Part shown: in pieces, positions 46,203-51,631 of the stretch
Layout of the letters: each line of letters opens with the position of its first letter
Numbering within the stretch: the first letter of the stretch is position 1
Assembly (NCBI GenBank): GCA_045588485.1
Contig: JAZNEI010000034.1
Coordinates: forward strand, 1-51,631
Source: HGM04593 sp045588485
GTDB lineage: Bacteria > Bacteroidota > Bacteroidia > Bacteroidales > Bacteroidaceae
Length of the DNA: 51,631 bases
Direction: 5' to 3'
The notes under the pieces: generated by a model
Databases searched by the model: none
The model's input: the letters and a program-made list of their open reading frames with translations, nothing else
Told to the model about the DNA's origin: nothing
Made by a program: the position numbers and the translations under genes

Positions 46203-46709
46203 ATGAGAAAGTTACTTTTTATTTTATTTGGATTGACTCTTTGCACCTCAGCCTTTGCCGATGGCAAACTGAAACAATATGACAAGATTATCATAACTCT
46301 TATCGATGGACGTGTTTTTGATATTGAGATTGATGCCGATTCCTACGTTTATTCCTATGTCGAGGATAGAAATGGCAATAATGTGCAGTTGATAGAGGTT
46401 ATCGGTACAAGAGAAGAATATATCTTTGAGCGTGGTGAAATGAGGTCGATGAAATTTATCGAGGCTATCGATACTTCAATAGACGAACTTGCCGATGTTA
46501 GTGCAAATAATCCTATGCGATACTTAGATGGAATTCTTACTTTCCATCGTTCACTAAACGGAGCAACACTATATGTGTATGATGTTGCCGGTAAGACTAT
46601 TCTTACTGCAACTGTCAAAGAGGGAGGAATAGTCTCTCTTGCGCACCTTTCGGCAGGTACATACGTAGCTAAGGTAAAGGATATTAACATTAAAGTTATT
46701 GTGCGATGA
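46203..46709 (+). CDS. Small exported protein with T9SS sorting domain
   Basis: A 168-residue protein with signal peptide about 1-19 (LCTSAFADG). A small beta domain (about 22-90) contains IIITLIDGRVFDIEI, DSYVYSYVEDRNG and GEMRSMKFIEA. A C-terminal T9SS type A sorting domain (about 105-168) contains LNGATLYVYDVAGKTIL and LAHLSAGTYVAKVKDINIKV. It is the only protein in this operon with an obvious sorting domain. Its stop overlaps the next gene's start by four bases (ATGA), so the two are translationally coupled and may act together. It could serve as a surface-sorted partner for the larger proteins; that is inference. Confidence 0.82.
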   Translation: MRKLLFILFGLTLCTSAFADGKLKQYDKIIITLIDGRVFDIEIDADSYVYSYVEDRNGNNVQLIEVIGTREEYIFERGEMRSMKFIEAIDTSIDELADVSANNPMRYLDGILTFHRSLNGATLYVYDVAGKTILTATVKEGGIVSLAHLSAGTYVAKVKDINIKVIVR

Positions 46710-49700
46710 AACGGTTATTAAATTACATAATGTTGGCTGTAATTGCAACATTTGTACTTACATCCACGGTTGCTGCTCAGGTCGACTTTCAGCAATCTTT
46801 CGGAGTAATGCGCAAAAATGGGAAGCATTATATGCTGCCCGAAGGTGGTAACTGGAAAATAACATTTTCAAATGCAGACTCCTTAGGAAACAACTATCGT
46901 AAGCCTGTTCAGCTGCTTTTCGACGGTGCTGTATATCCCGATACTTTAGGCATATTCATCAATGATGTAGACAGCCTTATGTTCGAGGTACCCGAGACGC
47001 AACATGCGGCGGGCGTATTCGAGATTGATGAACGTCTGTTCGAGTTTATTGTCGAGAGTGATACGGTACACACCATCTATTTCAGAATAGACTGTCTCAC
47101 AAGGGTGCCGATGCCAAAAGTGGGTCAGAAAGTTTTATGTAACATTTTCCGTGGAAAATTGCCCAATGGATTTATGGGTAGAGTCGAGAAAATGAATGTA
47201 GACTATGCCAAAGGATGGGTCGAGATGAAATGCGGTACATTAGGACTCGAAGAGGTCTATGATGTAATATATGCAAGTGGAGTTTCGGGCGTATCCCCCG
47301 ACCCCGATGAGACACCACAGGAGATTGTCGAAAGAAAATTAGTGCTCAAGAGACTCCCTACACGTGCAGGTGATGGTGACGATAATATGAGCACTGACTT
47401 TACCGATAATGTGAATAAAGTAGAATCAATTACCGAGGTTACTGCCATTGCGAAGAAACTTACCATTAGTGATAAGGGTAAAATAAAGGTCAGTTCATTG
47501 GACGATGAAAGTAATGAGGGACCAATAACATTTACCGCTAATGTAAAGGCTACAAGCGTTGCCCATTTCTCTCTTATAATCGATAGGCATTTAGACTTTA
47601 AGCGTATAGAGGGCGGTGTCGATTTCTCGGCCGAGGGAAAGGTGACATTCGAGGCAAGCGTCGATTTTAAACCCGATGAGGATGATAAGAAAGAGTTTGA
47701 TTTTCTTACACTACCCATCCCGGTGGTTGTAATCCCCGGTGTGAGTGTGAATATCGACTTTGGAATCACTTGGGATTATCTGTTAGAGGCCAAAATAAGT
47801 GGTGAGGCCGGTATCAGTATTGACAGGTCGGTTGGTTTTATTATCAGTGGCGATGATAAGGATGTCACGTGGACCGATAGTAAAGAGAATAATAAAAAGA
47901 ATCCGTTGAACTTTGGCGGCGATGCCTCGGGCGAGATTAGTCTGAAAGGAGAACTCTTCCTTGCTTTCCACGTAAAAGTGGGAATTGGTATTGCCGGTGA
48001 GGGACTCGAGTTTCAGTTTAAATTTGGTACGGGACCAAAAGTCTCGGCACAGCTGACATATAAATTCGGTCAGATAGACCGAGAGGTATCGGACAAGCCC
48101 GATTGGTTCAAAGAGCGTTCCGAGATATTCAGCGGACTAAACGAAGGAACCAATTTCGTGGTAGAGTGGGGTGCCTTGGTCGATATTGGATTTTATGTTG
48201 CAAATGATGCCTTCTCTTTCACTTTAAGTGATTTCTTGGAGAAATTCGATATAGAGCCTACGGTATTCTGGGAACTTTACCGATTGGATGCAGCGCCAAA
48301 TACCAGTGAGATAACCAAAAGAACATTTACCGATTACAAGTATTCGGGAACGCTAAAGAATACGTTAAGGCTTATATTCCCGTACGATGCAGGACTTATA
48401 TTTGTTGACGACTCGCCATACGCATTATATGACGAGGTACCCGATTATCTTGCCGCAGATCTTGGTGAGTTCAAGGCAATAAGTCCCAATGATGTAAGTT
48501 TCAGCGTAAATCTTAACAGGCCCGAACTTAAAGGTCGTCAACTCTCTATTTACCCATACGCCTATAATACATTTTTCACAGGATATGGTATTATAGGTAA
48601 ATTGGATGAACTTTATATTCCCTATAAGGTTACAATGCGCGAGGTTGACAAGACCTACGATAATTGTAAACTTAAAGCAACGTTCGAGAAGGATGCGCTG
48701 CAAAGTCCGTACATTAATGAAGGTGGTTTCATACTTCGTGACATAGAGACAAACGAGGAGTTCGATAGAATTAAACTCTTCGAAGGTGGAGTATCTAAGG
48801 ACACAACAATGGAGACTACTCTTAAGCGTAGCGACTACTCAAAAGAGACCTTTAAGGCTGTGGCATATATCTACGACTCGGTGAACGATAAGTATATGTA
48901 TAGCAATTCTTGGGATGCCGGCTTCCAAAGTTACTACGCTCCCGAAACTTTGGAACCCAATGAGGTTACCGCTGTCGGTGCTTTGCTCAATGGCTCGGTA
49001 CACCAGTCGGTATTAGACGAGGAGGGTTATAACCATATAGACAATAAGTTCACTGTAGGAATTACAATGAATCCTGGTAATCTGACCTTTACTGCTCTGC
49101 TCAACGACTTTAGAACCCGAGGCTTCTATTGGGATGTCGATGGCAAGTTGCAGCCCGAGAAGGAGTACACCTATCGTGCCTTCTTAATAGACAATACAAC
49201 AGGTAAGAAATACATGGGTAAAGAGGTACAGTTCAAGAGTAAACCGGTGTTCTACGACTTTAAGGCAAGCGTAAACTACGATAATGTGTTCTTGGGAGCA
49301 ATGACCGACCGAGGCTTTGTAGGTATCTCAGATAAGTCTAAGTACAAGGTTGTTGTAAGCGAAGACCAAAATACTTGGGAGAATGGTGGCGGCGTTGAAC
49401 TGGATGGCAACCAACCCTACGACCGCAGCGATTATCTCGATGAGATGATTATTGTGAGAATCTTTAAGATTCCAGCATCGGAGATTACCCGCGACCACGA
49501 CAAAGCCGATTATGACATAGGTATATTAAGTGAGAAAGGTTGGGAGCCCGGTCGCACATACTATGCAAAGGTTATTTACGATGATGGTGAGGAACACATA
49601 GAGACAAAGCCAATTTCGTTTAAGATTCCTGCACCTATAGATAATTTCATAGAGATACCCGAGGCCGATGAGGCTACACTTATAGCCGATGTAACATATC

Positions 49701-50785
49701 CTTACGGCAACGGAAAATCGGAGATTACAATAGAATATTCCAAGAAAATAGAGGATATTTATGCAGGAATTGCCGATGATGAGCGTGTCGATAATAAGGC
49801 GGCTTGGGAACTTGACAAGAAAAAGAATATCTATATGATGGCATTCCTGTTGGAAGACCTCGACCCATCTACAACATACTACTACAGATATGTGGTAGAG
49901 AAGAGTGTTGATGGTGTTAAGACTGCTTATAAGAGTGAAATAGACCAGTTCAAGACAAAGAAGCTCGAGTATAAGGTAACACTCGACCCGCCAAGCGTAG
50001 AGGGCAATAACGGTACACTGCGAGGACGTGTAAACGACCTTTTGTGGAAACTCATCAACGACTCAATAAAAACCGAAGCCGACAAGAACCGAACAGTATT
50101 CTTCGAGATATCTAAGGATAAGAAGATGAACGATCCTTTGACAATCTTCAAGAGTATCGATGAGGGACAAAAAGATGGTAAACACGAGTGGGAACTGGAA
50201 CTCCCCAATCTTAATTGGGATTCAAAGTTCTACTGCCGACTGTCGGTACAGCCTGCGCGAAGCAAGAAGATATACCATAGCGAGGTAAAAGAGTTGAAGG
50301 TTGGTCGTAAGCCCGATAATGGATTCAATATTCAGACGTTCGATGCAGTGCTTAACGACGAGTGGACAACACTTAAAGGTAAAGTAAACAGCGATGTCCT
50401 TAATATTATTAATACCCAGGGAACCGATAAGATTTTTGTCGGATTCGAGTATGCTCCAAGCAAGTCCGACCTTGATAATGATACCGAGAATGTGACACGT
50501 GAAGTTGATGTTACATTGAATACGTCAACAGGATTATTCTCTAAGGCGTTGCAGCTTAAACCAAATACAACCTACTACTATCGTTCGTTCGTATATTACG
50601 AGGATAAGTTTATATATGGTAATACAGTATCGTTTACAACTGCCGACTATGATGCCGGTCTTATTGTTCCCGATATGATTAAGCGTCGTCAGCTCGAGCT
50701 TAAGGCTGTTATGAGTACCGAGGTAGGTGCAACAGATGACGATATAATTGTATTTGAGAAACGTAAACTACCAAAAAGACGGTAG
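46706..50785 (+). CDS. Large exported protein with C-terminal Fn3-like modules
   Basis: A 1359-residue protein with signal peptide about 1-24 (ending TSTVAAQ). The N-terminal half is beta-rich, with FGVMRKNGKHYMLPEG and LTRVPMPKVGQKVLCNIFRG. It has a long strand-rich segment around 260-460 (IPVVVIPGVSVNIDFGITWD, GEISLKGELFLAFHVKVGIG). From about residue 742, roughly five Fn3-like modules of about 115-120 residues follow. They show ATTYYYRYVVE- and NTTYYYRSFVYYED-type ends and LRGRVND/LKGKVNS openings. No sorting domain or enzymatic motif is seen, and the C-terminus is basic (KRKLPKRR). It is coupled to the upstream sorted protein and closes the operon. Its role is unknown, most likely a structural surface or periplasmic protein. 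Confidence 0.83.
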   Translation: MKRLLNYIMLAVIATFVLTSTVAAQVDFQQSFGVMRKNGKHYMLPEGGNWKITFSNADSLGNNYRKPVQLLFDGAVYPDTLGIFINDVDSLMFEVPETQHAAGVFEIDERLFEFIVESDTVHTIYFRIDCLTRVPMPKVGQKVLCNIFRGKLPNGFMGRVEKMNVDYAKGWVEMKCGTLGLEEVYDVIYASGVSGVSPDPDETPQEIVERKLVLKRLPTRAGDGDDNMSTDFTDNVNKVESITEVTAIAKKLTISDKGKIKVSSLDDESNEGPITFTANVKATSVAHFSLIIDRHLDFKRIEGGVDFSAEGKVTFEASVDFKPDEDDKKEFDFLTLPIPVVVIPGVSVNIDFGITWDYLLEAKISGEAGISIDRSVGFIISGDDKDVTWTDSKENNKKNPLNFGGDASGEISLKGELFLAFHVKVGIGIAGEGLEFQFKFGTGPKVSAQLTYKFGQIDREVSDKPDWFKERSEIFSGLNEGTNFVVEWGALVDIGFYVANDAFSFTLSDFLEKFDIEPTVFWELYRLDAAPNTSEITKRTFTDYKYSGTLKNTLRLIFPYDAGLIFVDDSPYALYDEVPDYLAADLGEFKAISPNDVSFSVNLNRPELKGRQLSIYPYAYNTFFTGYGIIGKLDELYIPYKVTMREVDKTYDNCKLKATFEKDALQSPYINEGGFILRDIETNEEFDRIKLFEGGVSKDTTMETTLKRSDYSKETFKAVAYIYDSVNDKYMYSNSWDAGFQSYYAPETLEPNEVTAVGALLNGSVHQSVLDEEGYNHIDNKFTVGITMNPGNLTFTALLNDFRTRGFYWDVDGKLQPEKEYTYRAFLIDNTTGKKYMGKEVQFKSKPVFYDFKASVNYDNVFLGAMTDRGFVGISDKSKYKVVVSEDQNTWENGGGVELDGNQPYDRSDYLDEMIIVRIFKIPASEITRDHDKADYDIGILSEKGWEPGRTYYAKVIYDDGEEHIETKPISFKIPAPIDNFIEIPEADEATLIADVTYPYGNGKSEITIEYSKKIEDIYAGIADDERVDNKAAWELDKKKNIYMMAFLLEDLDPSTTYYYRYVVEKSVDGVKTAYKSEIDQFKTKKLEYKVTLDPPSVEGNNGTLRGRVNDLLWKLINDSIKTEADKNRTVFFEISKDKKMNDPLTIFKSIDEGQKDGKHEWELELPNLNWDSKFYCRLSVQPARSKKIYHSEVKELKVGRKPDNGFNIQTFDAVLNDEWTTLKGKVNSDVLNIINTQGTDKIFVGFEYAPSKSDLDNDTENVTREVDVTLNTSTGLFSKALQLKPNTTYYYRSFVYYEDKFIYGNTVSFTTADYDAGLIVPDMIKRRQLELKAVMSTEVGATDDDIIVFEKRKLPKRR

Positions 50786-50791
50786 CGGTAT

Positions 50792-50858
50792 ATGGGATAA
50801 GTTACACTCCCACGGTCTATAAATATAGGCTGTGAGAGTTGTAACTCAAATATCCCAT
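50792..50858 (+). terminator. Long imperfect hairpin ending the operon
   Basis: ATGGGATA (50792-50799) pairs with TATCCCAT (50851-50858), then AGTTAC (50800-50805) with GTAACT (50841-50846), then CTC/GAG and CAC/GTG pairs continue inward to CTATA/TATAG (50817-50828). It is a 67-base structure immediately after the 1359-aa gene. A poor U-run follows (TCTCTATAG), so it may stabilise the mRNA end as well as terminate. Confidence 0.65.
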
Positions 50859-50890
50859 TCTCTATAGAAATTGTATAAAGTATATTTGTT

Positions 50891-51271
50891 ATGAAAAATA
50901 TTGTAAGTAGAATTACAACTCTCTTGTTGCTTATTGCAAGTGTTTCGTTCTGTTCATGTGAATTAGACGGTCCTTTGGCTATATACAAGATTGTTGTAAA
51001 TGAGAATCCTTTAATGATACCCGGTGAGATTATTAGTAATATCGATAGTTGTAATGTTGAGTTTACTCAGAAACCATGTGAAAAGGATTATGCTTTGGCT
51101 AAGTATAAGAGTATATGTTACGATTTACAGAAGTATTATGATGAGCACCGTGGTAAGCTAATTTGGAATAGCTTCTGTTTCGATGTGTGTTTGCATAATA
51201 TGTCGAGTCATGAGGGTGGTCCCGAAGGGCTGCTCATAGATACAAAGACTATTACGTATTATGCAGAATAG
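50891..51271 (+). CDS. Small lipoprotein, function unknown
   Basis: A 126-residue protein with an N-terminal lipoprotein signal (LLLIASVSFCSC, lipidated Cys at residue 20 or 22). The mature part contains several cysteines and an amphipathic helix near ALAKYKSICYDLQKYYDEHRG. I do not recognise a family. It follows the large operon after the long hairpin. A TATATTTG at 50881-50888 touches its start codon too closely to be its promoter, so expression may come from readthrough. Size and AT content resemble other single Bacteroidales lipoprotein genes. Confidence 0.7.
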   Translation: MKNIVSRITTLLLLIASVSFCSCELDGPLAIYKIVVNENPLMIPGEIISNIDSCNVEFTQKPCEKDYALAKYKSICYDLQKYYDEHRGKLIWNSFCFDVCLHNMSSHEGGPEGLLIDTKTITYYAE

Positions 51272-51315
51272 TTTGATTCTAATAATTAAATAGAACCTTA
51301 GAAAAGGTGAAAAGT

Positions 51316-51337
51316 ATTATTGGTGGCCGATAAAAAT
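51316..51337 (+). repeat. 22-bp dispersed motif, right copy 1
   Basis: It matches the reverse complement of 288-309 at 21 of 22 positions (one T to G change in GGTGTCC). It is in the same orientation as the copy at 51485, 169 bp further on. Confidence 0.6.
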
Positions 51338-51410
51338 CGGTTAAGCTAAGATTGCCTACTCGGTGATAATGTGTTTACTACAACGTTTGTCGCTGCTAAA
51401 TAATCAGATA

Positions 51411-51438
51411 GGGCTGAGTCTATAAATGGATTCAGCCC
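51411..51438 (+). terminator. Hairpin, likely terminator
   Basis: GGGCTGAGTC (51411-51420) pairs with GATTCAGCCC (51429-51438) with one G-T pair and an 8-base loop. It is followed by TCATTCTTTCTT. It could end transcription from the 50891 gene 140 bp upstream. Confidence 0.7.
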
Positions 51439-51484
51439 TCATTCTTTCTTGCTTATAGAATGGATTATCGGCTACAAATAAATT

Positions 51485-51506
51485 TTTATTGGTGTCCGGT
51501 AAAACT
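51485..51506 (+). repeat. 22-bp dispersed motif, right copy 2
   Basis: It matches the reverse complement of 288-309 at 19 of 22 positions, with GGTGTCCGGTAAAA at its core. It is followed by CTTTTTCAGTCTC. No transposase follows inside the window, which ends 125 bp later. Confidence 0.55.
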
Positions 51507-51564
51507 TTTTCAGTCTCTCATTTAGTCTTGTTTGCTAAATTCAGCCTTTCATTGTTATTTTTCT

Positions 51565-51592
51565 CCTACTTTTCGTGCCGACGAAAAGTAGG
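51565..51592. repeat. Perfect 12-bp palindrome with 4-base loop
   Basis: CCTACTTTTCGT (51565-51576) and ACGAAAAGTAGG (51581-51592) flank GCCG. The string GAAAAGTAGGCAAAAG is one I recall from intergenic repeats of Bacteroidales, often near a CGGAACTCGC-type sequence like that at the left edge. The palindrome is seen; the family link is recollection. Confidence 0.6.
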
Positions 51593-51631
51593 CAAAAGGC
51601 TCTGCGCACGAAAATCTTAACGTAAAATGCT

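Larger units (their letters stand above)
51272..51631. other. Gene-free right edge with repeats
   Basis: No gene is supported. The stretch holds two direct copies of the 22-bp motif (51316-51337 and 51485-51506), a terminator-like hairpin between them (51411-51438), and a perfect 12-bp palindrome (51565-51592). The order repeat, hairpin, repeat, palindrome looks like remnants of mobile or intergenic elements. Confidence 0.6.

Noticed and set aside
50881..50888. TATATTTG as promoter of the 50891 lipoprotein gene
   Set aside because: It ends only two bases before the ATG, so a transcript starting from it would begin inside the coding region.
1..51631. CRISPR arrays, tRNA or rRNA genes, prophage or conjugation genes
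   Set aside because: No regularly spaced direct repeats, no cloverleaf or rRNA sequence, and no phage or transfer proteins were found by reading; a tRNAscan or CRISPR finder run would confirm.

Overview
The window comes from a bacterium of the order Bacteroidales. The evidence is the mid-to-low GC content, TAnnTTTG-type promoter -7 elements, few Shine-Dalgarno sites, PorX- and PorW-type components of the type IX secretion system (T9SS), cargo proteins with T9SS C-terminal domains, lipoproteins with an S(C/G)C-like lipobox, and a TPR/HisKA/receiver/AraC sensor. Genus cannot be read from the sequence. I found no tRNA, rRNA, CRISPR array or intact transposase.

Layout. (1) 377-8665, minus strand: one compact transcription unit, read from 8665 down. 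It encodes a His/Cys-rich membrane protein, a Zn/Mn-type ABC permease, the TPR lipoprotein PorW/SprE, the response regulator PorX, TsaE, a 108-aa unknown and the radical-SAM protein YgiQ. (2) 9014-13767, plus: a small lipoprotein, an intergenic stretch of nested palindromes, two FKBP prolyl isomerases, an Lrp/AsnC regulator and a fused glutamine-amidotransferase/dipeptidase, closed by a 19-bp perfect hairpin. (3) 13855-17529, minus: a 1224-aa secreted CotH-kinase protein with discoidin-like domains, dockerin-type loops and a T9SS sorting domain. (4) 17725-22436: RmuC, a DUF1573 protein, a stand-alone AraC domain, and a TPR/HisKA/receiver/AraC sensor with no ATPase domain. (5) 22675-26034: a 1119-aa T9SS cargo with bacterial Ig-like domains, followed by a terminator. 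(6) 26277-50785: a six-gene, 24.5-kb operon built around a 4973-aa exported protein. (7) 50891-51271: a small lipoprotein, then a gene-free end with repeats.

The most unusual part is region 6. It encodes a 614-aa predicted outer-membrane barrel, the giant protein, a fibronectin-III protein, a lipoprotein, a small T9SS-sorted protein and a 1359-aa Fn3-like protein. The giant has seven N-terminal repeats resembling the TANFOR type, a long beta-rich middle, a helical segment, an EF-hand-like loop, leucine-rich repeats, three tandem modules of about 300 residues, and a final ~55 residues that closely resemble the C-terminal domain of ribosomal protein L7/L12. I read the locus as a candidate cell-surface or envelope complex; its function is unknown. 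The T9SS genes at the left and the sorted proteins at the right suggest that export and surface display are a shared theme of the window.

Both window ends carry copies of a 22-bp motif (core TATTGGTGTCCGATAAAA) in opposite orientation, plus short perfect palindromes, which suggests old mobile or intergenic repeat elements on either side.
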